Positions 51,301 to 63,514 of a stretch of 64,000 nucleotides of DNA are shown here, in pieces; the stretch's first letter is position 1; the number at the start of each line of letters is the position of its first letter. This DNA is from Daphnia carinata. Its lineage: Eukaryota > Arthropoda > Branchiopoda > Diplostraca > Daphniidae. The DNA is taken from assembly GCF_022539665.2 (NCBI RefSeq), contig NC_081333.1, positions 12,336,971 through 12,400,970 of the forward strand. The letters are read 5' to 3'. The position numbers were made by a program, and so were the translations under genes. Below the pieces are notes generated by a model. The model did not search any database. It had not been told where the DNA came from and saw only the letters and a program-made list of their open reading frames with translations.

Positions 51301-52200
51301 GCGAGCAACAGAGCTCGTCTTGCAGCCTCGGATTTCGTATCGAAGCCATTAAAGTACGTTTCGAATAAGCCAACTGGTGGAACAAAAAAAAAAAAGAGTT
51401 TTAAAACATTTATATTTTTTCTATATCTGGCTTAATTACAGTTCCAAGGCAAACCGCCCGTCAGCGAATTGAAAACGGTGCAGACCCGCGAAGCCGTCCA
51501 ATCGATGCTAAAAGTGTTCCTCGGCCGGGGCCCTCATGTCAGGAATCAAATCCTGAGTAGGCTGAAACACATCAGGCAGAAATTTCAGGAATCGCCTTAT
51601 TTTCAAACGCACGAGGTATACAACGCATTTTCGTTTGTTTCGTTTTTTTTTTTTTGTTTTGTTTTCGTGGACATCCTTGAGCTCTCTGTTGGCTGAGGTA
51701 CAAAAAGAGCAAAAACAAAAAGAAAAACCAAACCCAAAACAAAGAAATGCGTCGGCCATAATTCTAACGTTCTCTCTTTTGTTCTGTCCGACGTTTGGTG
51801 AACGATTGGCGGTACCATTTATAGGTTGTCGGCAGCAGTATTCTGATCATTTACGACAGCCAACACGTCGGCGCTTGGGTGATCGATTTCGCCAAAACCC
51901 TCTCGCTGCCTGATGGTGTGAGCGTCTCTCACCGACAGCCCTGGCAACAAGGCAATCATGAAGAGGGATGGCTTACGGGTATCGATAACCTCATTCAGGT
52001 AATGAAAAAAAAATAAATAAATAAATAAAACGAACTCCCACGTAGAATCACGTATTAAGCAAGATTTTATATTAATGATTTCCGTTTTTGTGACCATCTT
52101 TAAAACTGTCTTTTCATTGTTTTTATAATTATGATTGCAGGATATCGAGGCCCTTCATTGCGATGCATCTAATGCGAAAGAAATGCACCTGAAACGATAA
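45304..52200 (+). CDS. IP3K: Inositol-trisphosphate 3-kinase
   Basis: Phosphorylates Ins(1,4,5)P3 at position 3 with ATP, ending the calcium-release signal and making InsP4. Exons: 45304-45588, 50366-50597, 51001-51131, 51219-51353, 51442-51615, 51825-51998 and 52141-52200, giving 396 residues with consistent phases. The catalytic core starts near residue 113 with [13 protein letters not shown]. It then shows the family signature [12 protein letters not shown] (the PxxxDxKxG motif that holds the inositol phosphate), LGFRIEAIK, the SSLL-like motif GSSILIIYD, and the metal-binding IDFAK, followed by [18 protein letters not shown]. The N-terminal 95 residues are poorly conserved. The ATG at 45304 was chosen because upstream in-frame codons contain only GTG; a 5' exon may exist. 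Intron 1 is 4.8 kb while the others are 87-403 bases. It is tail-to-tail with the SMYD4-like gene. Confidence 0.9.
48774..49031 (+). CDS. IP3K: Candidate cassette exon within IP3K intron 1
   Basis: A 258-base open stretch bounded by a pyrimidine tract plus CAG acceptor and a GTAATT donor, in phase 0 at both ends. It therefore could be inserted between exon 1 (ends phase 0 at 45588) and exon 2 (starts phase 0 at 50366) without a frame change. It encodes 86 residues rich in Ser, Thr, Gly and basic residues and is visibly more GC-rich than the surrounding intron. It may instead be part of an alternative first exon. The opposite strand is also open here, so the strand is not certain. Confidence 0.4.
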
Positions 52201-52952
52201 AATTGATTCGCGAAAAGTGAACGAGGGAGAAAAATGGAGAGGAAAAAAAAAAACCAAACAAATTTAGGATAATAACTTGCAACGAAATTCTTCCGTTTTT
52301 TTTTTTTTTTTTTAATTGGGTTTTGTTGGCTCTTCCTCATTTGTTCCATGCGGTTCTAAATGCTTATGTAAATTGTAATTGAATGAATTGTATCTTCACG
52401 GTTGCCAATGGAACGTCTCTGTATACGCGAAAACAACACGAAGAAATCAATTTGCAAGTGTGTCCAAATTAGGAAGTCTTTTGATTCCGATTTGTGTGTG
52501 TGTGTCTGTGTGTGTGCGTTTGGCCTAGAGGTCTTTGAAATCACCTTAAAGAAATCCCCACGACCTGTTTTTTTCTTTGTTTCACGTATATCTCCCACCA
52601 GTGCGTGCTTGTTGTTCTCTTATCTCCATCGTATATCGCTTGTGCCTCGAGATGTCCTTTTTCTCGCCGTAAAACACACCTCAAGTTATTTTTCTCGCCA
52701 AGGACCAAACAAAAGAACTCCCCCCCCCCTTCTTCTGCTCCTCCCCCCCCTCAAAAAAAAAAACTAACAACGAAAAAAAAAAAAAGATAAAATTTGAGAT
52801 CCAACTATCGTAAAACTAAGAATTACGAAGAAGAAAAAAAAAAATTTGTTGTTGGCATTATCTATTACTGGAACATTTTGTGTTCTACATTTTTTTTGTA
52901 TTGTATTTTTGCCCACCTCACGAATGGTGTCCATCCGAGAGACGTGGCCATT

Positions 52953-52983
<31 letters not shown>

Positions 52984-53170
52984 TTCCTGATTTTTTCGTT
53001 TATTTTTGTGTTGTTGCCCGTCTTTTTGTACGCGGCCCGTCACGAGTGGAGATGAATTGACGACGACGTTGACAATATAAAAAGAAAACCAAGAAAATTG
53101 TCATTCGATTTGGAAAGGATGTTATATTTTAAATCTTGTTGTTTTTCTGTTTTGTGCGTTAGTAGATGAA
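52201..53170. other. Shared 3' region of IP3K and the SMYD4-like gene
   Basis: The two convergent genes end 970 bases apart. The stretch is non-coding, with a TG-rich microsatellite at about 52495-52520 and a 28-base T run at 52955-52982. I see no clear AATAAA for either gene. Confidence 0.5.
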
Positions 53171-56100
53171 TCAGCGGCGTTCGCTTTGCATGGTTTCGTA
53201 AATGATGTTGCCCTGCGCCAGCATACATCTTCGTGCCTTTTCCTGACATTGGATGTAATCACGATAAGGCGCGCACAGAATATCGTCCAACTTGGCCATC
53301 GTCTGCAGGCAGCATTCCAACGCGCCGGCGAAATTCCCTTGCTCCAAGAGCTCGCTTCCGCGAACGAACGACCCTTCCGTATCTTGCAGATTTTGCAGAC
53401 TCTGAAAATAATCATTTTTTGTTTTCATTAAACAGAATTAAAAAAAAAAAAAGCGGAAATTAAGGGCATCGAGTGATTGGTTGAACCGTGCCGCCGAGAC
53501 CTTGGACTTGCCGAACGTTTTTCACGATTTCATATTTTCGATGAAATTGAAAGAGGAAACCCAAATCGATAACGAGGCGAAAATTGAACAACCGAGTTTA
53601 GCATTTTTTCGTCTTTTATCTATTGAAGTCTTCGTTCCCTCTTGTCACTGGGTGCAGCCGTGACGCAGCAAGTGCCATTTTCTACTCGCTTTTCAAAGGA
53701 ATAAATCCTGAATAACGAAACTTTGACAGCTGGTTTTGACGCAAGTGATGAGGACTGCGCGTGATGAAAGCGATCCATTCACGCCATTGCAGCGTTCATG
53801 TAAGACGCATACTTTTTTTTTTTTTTTTTTTTTTAAAGTTTGCCTTAAAAAGCGTAACGATCCATTTCCCAGTTTTTCGCCAAATTGTTTTCAAACATTT
53901 CGCAATTAACCGGACAATTTATCAGATCTCTTTAAATGGTCAAAACGAATTATTTCTCTACATGTAGGAAAATGGCCATCATGTTTTTGAAAAAAAAAAA
54001 CATTCAGGAAATTTGCAGCCCAACCTGCACCTTCAGGTAAAGCCTAAAGCTGTCCAGCAAGTTCAATTTGCTTGTGGTTGTTATTGCTTAGTTTGCACAC
54101 GATTTGTCTTGTTTTCTTTTAATTTTTTCCATCTGATTTCAAGGTTCGTCGTTGTTTCTACCGGGCCGGTTTCTTGCCGACAAGGCCACATTATATACTC
54201 GGGCTGGGCCACCTGGAAGCCTGGGTGTGCATACGGACGCGATGGGACGCGCATGTTTTTTTGGTTTTTTTTTTTTGGCTTACCTTGAGAATATTGTTGC
54301 TCTTCTTGCACGAAGGACACGCGATGAACGGCGTCATAGTGTCAGCGGCAACGACCAGCGGCTTTCGGCAGGCAGGATCGCGGCAGCGGAAACGAAGAGA
54401 GTCGTCCGTCATCTCGCCGATCAACGGCCAATTTTCCGCACAAGGTAAGCAACGGCAATCGAACCAGTATCGATCTTTGAGCGATCGTTGACGATCGGCG
54501 CGACGTTTTTGCGTGAAAATGGGGCCGTAATTTTCGTTAACCATCTCGCCGCGTTGGAAACTCTTAATGGCTCTTTTTAAATCAAAAACCACAACAGTTT
54601 TTAAACATTAACGGTTTTAGCTGTAGATCGATATCAAAGTATTACCTTACGATCATCACGTCGCCGATAAAGCACCTACGTAAATTATTGTAGAATTCAA
54701 AAAGAAGATGAACGAACATTTGAAATGGGAATATTTTTAGAAACAAAAAAAAAAAAAAAATAGGAAACGTTTAACGCGAGTTGATGTTTTGTACCTGATT
54801 ACACCTGGCTCGCAACTATGGTTTAAAAGCGCTACCTATTATGGTGATGAAAAAAAAAAAAAAAACCCAACAGAAACCGAGCGTTAATAAGTTTGGCTAC
54901 TGCGCAACACGTTCGCAATTAGTGCGGCGGGACAATCCAAGAGCTTTCCATTCTCTGCGGAACAATTCTAACAGGTCTAAAGAATAGCGCTCGATTGTGC
55001 ATGAAGCGTATGGAACAAAATACAAAGCAATTGAATTTGATCGGAAGACGTGAACAACAAGTGCTTAGATGCAAACCATTTGCTTCCGGCCATCTGGAAA
55101 AAAGTTTACAAGACAAAACAAAATGAACATCATTTGCGTATAGACAATACCGTCGGATAAACACCGGCTCCTAAAAAGAAAGTTTTCGCTCCATCCATGC
55201 TGCCGGGGCGATCCATCCGCAATTCGGAAACTTCGTGTGCGTTAAACTGAAGCAGCTGAAGATGTCTTAGCAACAACGAACCGATCCATTTCTCTTGGTC
55301 TGAAAGAGGTTCTACGATTTCGAAGAGAAAGAAAAAGAGAGGGGAGATCGTTAGCGAATGAAAATGTACCAAGTCTACGCAGTTTTCTTGTTGTGCAACG
55401 AATAAAAGGGAGCCGATCTAAGGAGTTTTATTCTTCCGGAAGGACGGCCGCCGTGTTTACTTCCTCTTCCAATCAGGGATAGATTTTTAGGATAGTGAGG
55501 AGGGGGGCTTCTTGGAAAGGCGATACGCACGCGGGACCAAACAAGGAAAAGCTCTTAAGCATCTTTCGCTTCATGGACCACCAACTTCACCACGTATACA
55601 CAACGAAAAACTGCGCTAGTTTCGCCAACAGGAAACTAAAATTTTAGTTCCTTAGTTACGGACTTTGTTCTTACCTGGAAAGTTAAACTCGATCGGCTTG
55701 ATTGCTCCGAAATATCCGCCCATTTTCAAACATTTCAGAAGGAAATTGGCCATCAGAGTCACGTGGAAGAAGCTCTCCTTATTGCGCATGTGTTCGTGAG
55801 TGACCAATTGGCAGGTCTTGATGTACTTCTTCGTCTGTTCACTTAGGGCAACGCCCTTCTGTTTTTAGGAAGCATAAAAGAAGGCACTTTCATTCGTGAT
55901 CGTTTGTAATGACAATGTAGTTTGTATTGCCTGTAACTCAGGTTTTTCAATAAACGGCCTGACGTCCATGAAGAAGCTGGGCGGATGGATCGCAATCATC
56001 CGCAGCGATAAATAGCCTAAGAAAGAAAGAGAGAAAAATTTTAATTTCTCGTTTAAATGAATCACTGGCTTATGACAAACGCAAAAGCCCCATTTATCAT

Positions 56101-59100
56101 GGAGCTTTAATTACGAAACAGCGATCCGTTGCGCAATATTTCATTGGCTCACGCTTGTGCACGAAAATTGTTTAAAATTCAACGTCTAATGTTTTTGTCA
56201 TTACGGGCACTAGGTACTATTATATCTGTGTGGCTTGTTTTTACTGTACATGTAATACTGATGCCAGCCGCGTCGATGTAACTGAGAAGAGGGCACTCGA
56301 TCGCGTGATATGCGGCCATCGCTTCAGAACGGCAGGTGACAGAACAGAAATTCACGTTGGTGCAGTTTGGACACGGTAGCAACTCGCCAAGATCCAGCCT
56401 GAAATAACGAAATGCCCTTTAAAATTGAAACCACCGCGAATGTAAAATTCAATCGATTTTTTTTTTCCTCTTTTGAGTTTGATGAAAAGCATGTTTCCTT
56501 TTTTTAATTGATTGCCTAGGCTGACGGCGTCATCAAAGTGTAAGTGCCAATCACGAGTGAATGGCCAAAAGTGCCCTTTTCACGCGTAATCTTTTTTTCC
56601 TAAAAATGCCTGCATACGAAAGAGATCGTGTGCTCCATCATGTCTGACTTTTTCATGAAATGCGTTTGACTTGAACGTAAGCGCGTACGTTAAAATACGT
56701 GAACTGATTCGTCTTTGTCAGTTCGATATCGCAAGGACTTGTGGGTCGTCAACGGAGATAATGGTGATGATGATTCGCCATGTTATCACGTGCGACATTA
56801 TTATTACGTTCGTGAATTATGAGCAACAAGGGAGACACTTACGGTCGGTAGCAGTGATGGCAGTGCGTTGGAAATTTCTCCGGATTCATAACAGAAGCGT
56901 AAGGCGGTTCAACAGCGACCACGTCGCCAACTCGAATCGGCGCATCAGCGACGCCATACCGTCCCAAAGCGGCGTCCTCGTCAATTCGGATCTTCTTGGA
57001 AAATGAAGGATGTTCAATGTTCTTACCAGCAACGACGTCAGGTAGACGTTTCTCCTCATGATCTGTTCAAGAAATGAATATGTTTTTCACACGTAAACAA
57101 ATGTGTCAGTCCAACCATTTTTAAATTTAAATATCTCAAAAACTACGAACTCCAGGTCAAAATAAAGATTATTTTTGAGATTTTCATTGAATTGCGAATA
57201 GAAATCATACATTTTAAACTATATTTAGACTTCTGCCAAAAATTAAAAAAAAGTCGGGCTTATTTTGTTGAACTTATTTTGTCGGGCTTATTTTTTAAAA
57301 TCTCTTGGAATAAGTTAAAAATCATACAATTTACTCAATATTTAATGCTGATTCCGAAAAAAAACGATTCGTTTCTTCGCCAAATCAACTGTTTTTGAAA
57401 TATCCCAACTAAATATGACGTGGGATGCTAGCGCTGGAACGTGCTAGCGCAACAACTTTGTTTACCCATTTTTTACGTTTAGTTGAAAAGCAGTAAGTGC
57501 CACGTTAAAATAAAGTCAATATTAATGATTCTTGTTCTATGTTGAATCAAATTCATATCTTTTGAACTATATTGAGAATTTAGCAAAAACATTTTAAAGA
57601 AGTCGGGCTTATTTTGTTGGGCTTAAGTCGCGAAAAAAGTCGGGTTTAAAATTTTTACTATCCTTTTGATTTTTAAATGAAACTGGTATTCCAGATAAAA
57701 TAATTTATAAAATAATCGAAATAAATGTTAAACCAGAGAAGTGGTGGTCTATAAAAAGTGGGTAAATATTCCTTACAAAAGTATGTTAGCGCAAAAATCC
57801 TTTCTTCTGTTTTCCACGTTTTTTTTTTCGAAAACTATAGACCTGGCGCAAAAATAAACTTGATTTTTGTGATCTTCGGTCAATTTTGAACTGAAGCCGT
57901 GTATATTTAACTAAATTTAGAATTTGGCCAAAAATGCCAAACCTTACCACTTTTGTCAAAATCGGCCAAAAACAACATTTCTTTGAATTCAATTAAAATC
58001 ACACACTATAATCCAAATTGAACACTAATTTCGATTCAGGTATGGTTTTTCTTCTTAAACTAGCCGTTTCTAAAATAAAATAAAGTGCAGTTTGAAAACC
58101 AAACGTAAAAAACGGGTTAACACATCTGTGCGCTAGCACGTTCCGTCGTTACGTTGTACATCTCATTTATTAGGTATTTTTCAAAAGCAATTGAGTTTAT
58201 GAAAAAACCAATCATTTTTTCTGAATAAGCATTAAATTCTGGGTATATTGTGTGATTTTTAACGTATTCCAAGAGCTTTCGATTTTTGGCTGATTTTGAC
58301 AAAAGTGAGAAGGCTATAGCCTTCGCACTTTTTCATTTTTGGCCAAATTTCAACTTTAGCTTTCAATATACGATTTCGATGCAGAATTAAATGCTAATCA
58401 CGAAAATCAAGTTTATTTTTTAATTAGTCTTATAGTTTTTGAATTAAACTTAAAAAACCAAAGAAGTCGGGCTTATTTTGTCGGGCTTAAAATTTCTATT
58501 AATTTTCCTATTTAAAAAATAATATCATAAAATCCACATAACTTTACATCAATAAGGTTCAAAATTTTACATGGAACATGAAAATGAAATTTGTTTTTAC
58601 GCAGAGTTTATGGTTTTTGATTAATTTAAAATATAAAAGTTGGTGCGATGGAAATTTTAAGGCCGACAAAAAAATAAGCCCAACCTTTTTGGTTTTTAAG
58701 GTTTAATTCAAAAACTATACGGCTAATCGAAAAATAAACTCGATTTTCGTGATTAGCATTCAATTGTGCATCAAAATCATATGTTTAAAGCTAAAGTTGA
58801 AATTTGGCCTTCTCACTTTTGTCAAAATCAGCAAAAAAACGAAAGCTCTTGGAATACGTCGAAAGTCACAAAATATACTCAGAATTTAATGCTGATTCAG
58901 AAAAAATGATTCGTTTTTTCGTCAAATCAACTGCTTTTGAAATATACATTATAAATGAGATGCAGAACATCAGCGGCGGAACGTACTAGCGCACAATTGT
59001 GTTAACCCGTTTTTTACATTTATTTTTAAAACCACAAGTTTTACGCAAAAATAAATTCAATTTTCGTGATTCTCGTTTAAATTTGAATCGAAATAATGGG

Positions 59101-60720
59101 TTTAAAAGGATATTTCAATTTTAGCGAAAAATGAAAAAGTGGGAAGGCTATAGCCTTCTCACTTTGGTCAAAATCAGCTAAAAATGCAAACCTCTTAGAA
59201 TTCGATAAAAATCACGCAGTATACTCAGAATTGAATGCTGATTCTAAAAAAAGAGTTAATTTACTCGTAAGCCAAGCCGTTTTTGAAATATACGGTATGA
59301 AAATGCTATTAGCGAAACGGCGTTTTCCGACCAACACTCCAAGATATGGCATTACATAATAAAGGCCCATAGACCTAAGTGATAATGGATTCTATTACAG
59401 CGAGGCTCGTTTGGCACGACAGGCACTCAATATTTTCTTGTTGTTGTTGTATATTTTAGTGAACTCCATGGCCTCTCTAATGTATTGCTTATATTCAGCA
59501 TAACCCGATTTTTTTTGCACGCATTAAATTTTGGCTGTTGCCAAGGAGATCGGCACACCCTCCATTTGTTTTTGTTTTTTCTTGTTTTTATCTTAGGGTT
59601 TCACGCAACGAGGCTGTTCTATTAGTAATTCCTTGTCTCTAATCAGTGAGTAGACCACTAAGTTGGCCTAAACGCCGTTGTTTACGTGCGCTCGTCAAGT
59701 TAGTTGTGATAAAAACTACATCCCTACATGCAAAACAAATGCGCGATTATTCAAATTTAAATGTAAACGATCTCTGTTATTGTTTGGAATAAAGCTGCTT
59801 ACCTCTGACTGATTGAATGCTTACAGCCGGAATTATTTTATTCGGTATCGCAGATTCGGAAATTAATTGTTTCATATCTCGTTCAAACTGTTGGCGTTTG
59901 ACAAGATCCAAACGTGAATCGCTCACGCACTTGACGGCCAACTCGCAAACTGCAGCGATCTCCTCTGTCGGCCTGCCCAGAGCCAGCAAACATTTAGCTT
60001 GCCTTTCGACTAGTTTGTAACGTAATTCGTCTGGGTATCCGTTGGCTAACGCTTGATCAATATCGACAAGCGCTCGAGCGTAAGCATCCAGATGGAATAA
60101 GGCGGCCGAACGATTGGCGAACGCCATGGCTAACTGGGGTTCTTCACTTTCTAGAGAGTAACAAACGGTAAAGGTTATTGCCCTTTGTTTTCCTTTTGTT
60201 TTGTTTGTTTTTTAATCAAAGACATCGTTCACTACACACAGGGTATCCAATTACAGATGAAATATTGTGTTCATGCCAATCATTAAAAATGTGTTTTTGA
60301 TATGACTCTTTCCAGTGTATGTAAATTCGTTTTTTTTTTACCTTTGAAGATGCTGGGCGCTTTGGCGATGGCTTCCGAGTAGAGCTGCACTGCGCGCTTA
60401 TAATTTTTCTTCTTGAAAAATTCGTTTCCTTCCGTTCGCTTCTTTTGCGCGTCGGGCGCCGATTTGCCGCTGGGTAGCGACTTGGCCATCGCCAGTGACA
60501 TTTCTTGCGGTATTTCATGAACGTAGGGTAGATTGTGAACGAAAATGAATCGTTCCTCGTCATTGCAACAGGCTTTCAAGCCGGCCAAGTCGCCGTTGCG
60601 AAGTTTCCTCAGTACGGCCAAATGATAAGTTTTGAAAAATCCATTTTTCTCTCCGAAATTATCGTCGTCCTCCATCATTTTCTGCCATCGAGAGACGTCA
60701 AGAAATGTGTTCTTTATCAT
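53171..60720 (-). CDS. Smyd4: SMYD4-like TPR-SET-MYND protein lysine methyltransferase
   Basis: Eleven exons: 60720-60342, 60150-59803, 57062-56843, 56398-56250, 56016-55931, 55858-55675, 55311-55151, 54835-54795, 54675-54646, 54572-54284 and 53401-53171, about 705 residues. Exons 1-2 encode a TPR region (EGNEFFKKKNYKRAVQLYSE, then ANRSAALFHLDAYARALVDI). The split SET domain begins with GRYGVA and GDVVAVEPPY. The inserted MYND zinc finger has CHHC, CPNC, FCSVTC and H/EC ligands. The SET core follows with GVYPTVALLNHSCEPGV and EMVNENYG, then a post-SET cysteine cluster (DCRCLPC) and a C-terminal TPR-like helix region. The SAM-binding and catalytic residues NHSC and the tyrosine of NYG are present, so activity is expected. 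Exon 4 has two possible donors (end at 56250 or 56259) that differ by three residues. The substrate is not known. Confidence 0.87.
57100..59350. repeat. Cluster of diverged repeats in intron 2 of the SMYD4-like gene
   Basis: This part of a 2.7-kb intron is made of related AT-rich units in both orientations. One unit contains TTTAATGCTGATTC, CAAATCAACTG, TTTGAAATAT, then ACGTxCTAGCGCA and TTAACCCGTTTTTTAC. It occurs at about 57290-57480 (+), 58092-58320 (-), 58800-59035 (+) and partly at 59140-59300 (+). The motif TCGGGCTTA recurs between units. There is no coding capacity. It looks like a nested or amplified non-autonomous element; the family is not recognised. Confidence 0.65.
58092..59035. 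mobile_element. Foldback-like element with about 350-bp inverted arms
   Basis: The left arm (about 58092-58455) and right arm (about 58680-59035) are inverted copies of each other. The outer ends pair (GTAAAAAACGGGTTAACAC versus GTGTTAACCCGTTTTTTAC). The middle pairs (GCCAAATTTCAACTTTAGC versus GCTAAAGTTGAAATTTGGC). The inner ends pair (GAATTAAACTTAAAAAACC versus GGTTTTTAAGGTTTAATTC). The spacer is about 225 bases. Transcribed within the intron it could form a long hairpin. No transposase and no clear target-site duplication were seen. Confidence 0.55.
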
Positions 60721-63514
60721 AATTGCCTTGAAAAGGGGGCAGCCTCACGCGTGACTAAATTTTACCGACATCTAACTGCGTGTTACAGCTCAATTGGCGA
60801 CGGGGAACTTGGTACTCACTGGCTCCGTAATGAAATTCTACGCAGTCAATTTTATTTTTTCTTCGCAAACCGGCTTCTGATTACATGCGTTCACTGACGG
60901 CGACGTCCCTAATTCACCCTGTGTGTGTATAGCTGTACCTTTGCGAACGAAAGCAACCCGCTTCGCTTTTTGTTTCCGATTTAGGACGAGCTGACTGCGT
61001 CTTTCGAAAAGGGGAAGGAAATAAAAGATTTCATTCCCCATTTTCTTCTGGTGCTATTTATAATCCACAAACAATAAGAAACAAGCAAGCGAAAACCCGT
61101 TCGCCCGTAATTGATGTTTATTATGCATATTCACGACTTCCCTGTTATTGTCGTGCGGCGCAGGAAATGTGGTCTTTTCGTTTTCCCTTCTTCTTGTTGT
61201 TGCTGATGTTACATTTATAAAGAATGGGCTAATTTCTTTGGCGTAAAAGGAAAATCAGTTCAACATCTCAACTCGGAATAGCCTCGTGCACAATCTCAGT
61301 TACGAATAACAAATGGAAGCCTTTCCTTGTAGTATACCTGACGTTCATTTTCTTGAGTTATCGTGTTGCTCCGTAGTGGTTTTTGCACTACAATGGTTGT
61401 TGACGTCCCGAGTAACAAGCTCCCGGCAACCAGGTAACTTAATGAGATTCGAAAATTGGAGAGAAACTCGTGATATTAATGGGACTTCTTTTTCAAGCTT
61501 TTCCGCAACTAGATCAAATTGTCCTCTTCCATTGGCTTTATTTTTTTGGCCGGTTTTCCCACTCCAGTCTCGTTGGTCAAAGTTTCTTTGACACACAACC
61601 AAACAAGGTATTACGTAACACGTTACTGAAACTGTAACAACAAACGAACTGTCTGTGGCTTAATTAGGGGTAGGCATACAGCCAAGTTTAAAGATAAAAA
61701 ACGTTGAAAATAAACCAATCACGTCAAATCGACAACAATCACGAAACGCGATTTCATGCAGCACGAATACACGGCTAGGCTTTCGTATCGCACGTCACAT
61801 TTGGCTCTGAATGTCTTTAAAACTTGGAGTGGAATTTCGCTTATAAAACAGAGACAGGTGAATGTTTTGAAGTTTCTTAATTAGCAATTATTAACCTGCC
61901 ATCGCCGTAAGTTCCATTTCTCTACAGCTCACAGGTGATTAGACTCTATCGACTAAAACGTCAACAAATGCCATTGTGATTGGTGCTGTGGAATCTCCTC
62001 TTGATGATGGAAACGTGCATCGTTAAGTAAAACTAGTCAACGCGCCTCATTCTTACCTCATCTGCTTTTTAGTTAAATCAAACAACAATTCGTTACTCAC
62101 AGTTTAAGTCCAACGTTGAACAGCGTTGCTTCGGCAAGAAATTTCACAATGTGGACCGAGCTGCACGGACTAAAAGTTCCAACTCGATTTGTCAAAATAC
62201 GTGGAAGAACTAGACACTGGAACACCGTAATGTCGAACCGCTTGCGACTCTTCTCCAGCGAGAAAGGCAGCAATTTTATCTCATTTTTTTTTTCTCCTCC
62301 CTTTCCTGTTCATCAGACCCTTTCAGACGGATCTATTTTTGTCTGGAGTGAGCACATTCTCCAATCCGCTTGTCGAGAGAAACAAAAAATATATGCCGAG
62401 CCCATAAGGATGTTGACTCTATCGTTTTGCTTTACCCCCAGGTCCGACGTCTGCTCTTCCTCGTTCTTCCCCACCGCTTTATTCTATTTCAAGATTTGGT
62501 TTTATTAAGTGGCTTCGGCTGGTATAGCGCAGTTCGAGGGCTCATCCGTCTTTTTGCATATGGCGCAAACGAGCACGTTTAATAACCGCATGTTCTCCAA
62601 ATACGTTGCGCATATTGCAATACAAGTGCTCCAAGTGAACGAAAGAGATTGATGTAACCCATAATCCGTATTCGCAATATAGCGACATTTCCATGTTAAT
62701 AGCATTTTCTACGGGAATATCAAATGAAGCCCAGTGTGCCGTGTGCACAGCGTTGTGACGAACTGACGGCCATGCTTTGTTTCACTACGCCGGGGTACAG
62801 TTACGTTGGTCGTTTACGACTGTTGCCAGGAGAGCTTCTAATCATCATGAGCAGAAAGAAACAAACGCTAGGACGCCATGAGAAAAAGCGATGAGCCTAA
62901 TATGGATTGTGATAGCTATGAAACTGATTGATGCTATAAGCCGACAATACGTAGGTTTATAAGAAAACAGTAGTCGTCCGTGACCACTCAGCTTTTAAGC
63001 CAATCACTATAGCGATGCTCTTCCGACGAGAAGAAAAGAAAGCGAGATCACCTGGTGACATTCAACGACGTAAATCGAAAGAGGCTTGTACTCGCATGTG
63101 CCTAAAATGGTTTTCTTCTTTAGAAAAAAAAAAAAAGAGAAAAGGAAATGAGGAAACAAAGGGATGGACACGGCTGAAATCCAACGTGAGTAGCTAAGTT
63201 ACGTATTTACGTCCCTTTGTCGTGCCCATCTTGTGTTATGATATCGTTTTTCTGTTCGTAGAAATTCGATTCGCTTTAGAGTACTGGTTCGTTTACGGTA
63301 CCTTCGGAAAACGTATTTATTTTTTGAGGTAATTGACAACTCAACGTCCTGACGATGTCCTTCCGCCAACTGATCGTATTTCGACCGACGAGCTACTTGG
63401 TTACGAAACGCGAAATACGGCGAGGTATAAAAACTGGCCTACTATAAGTGTAAACTAATACAGGCATACAATGTGTACCATTTCCGCTAAGACATTTTCC
63501 GTTCTACATTTTAG
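60721..63514. other. Upstream region of the SMYD4-like gene; no gene recognised
   Basis: It should contain the promoter of the minus-strand SMYD4-like gene near 60.8-61.1 kb. Open frames at 61313-61602 (both strands), 62116-62508 (+) and 62505-62748 (-) carry no motif. The last has somewhat protein-like composition in two overlapping frames but no splice partner. Confidence 0.4.

Noticed and set aside
54919-55164. Minus-strand 81-codon frame inside the SMYD4-like gene
   Set aside because: It lies in intron 7. Joining exon 7 to the NHSC exon in phase 0 restores the SET motif, whereas this frame breaks it.
57192-58989. Short open frames in the repeat cluster that look alike
   Set aside because: They repeat because the DNA units repeat; none exceeds 70 codons or is conserved in frame.
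62505-62748. Two overlapping minus-strand frames, and a tRNA-like GTTCGAGGGC string nearby
   Set aside because: There is no cloverleaf around the string, and the frames have no start, splice partner or known motif.
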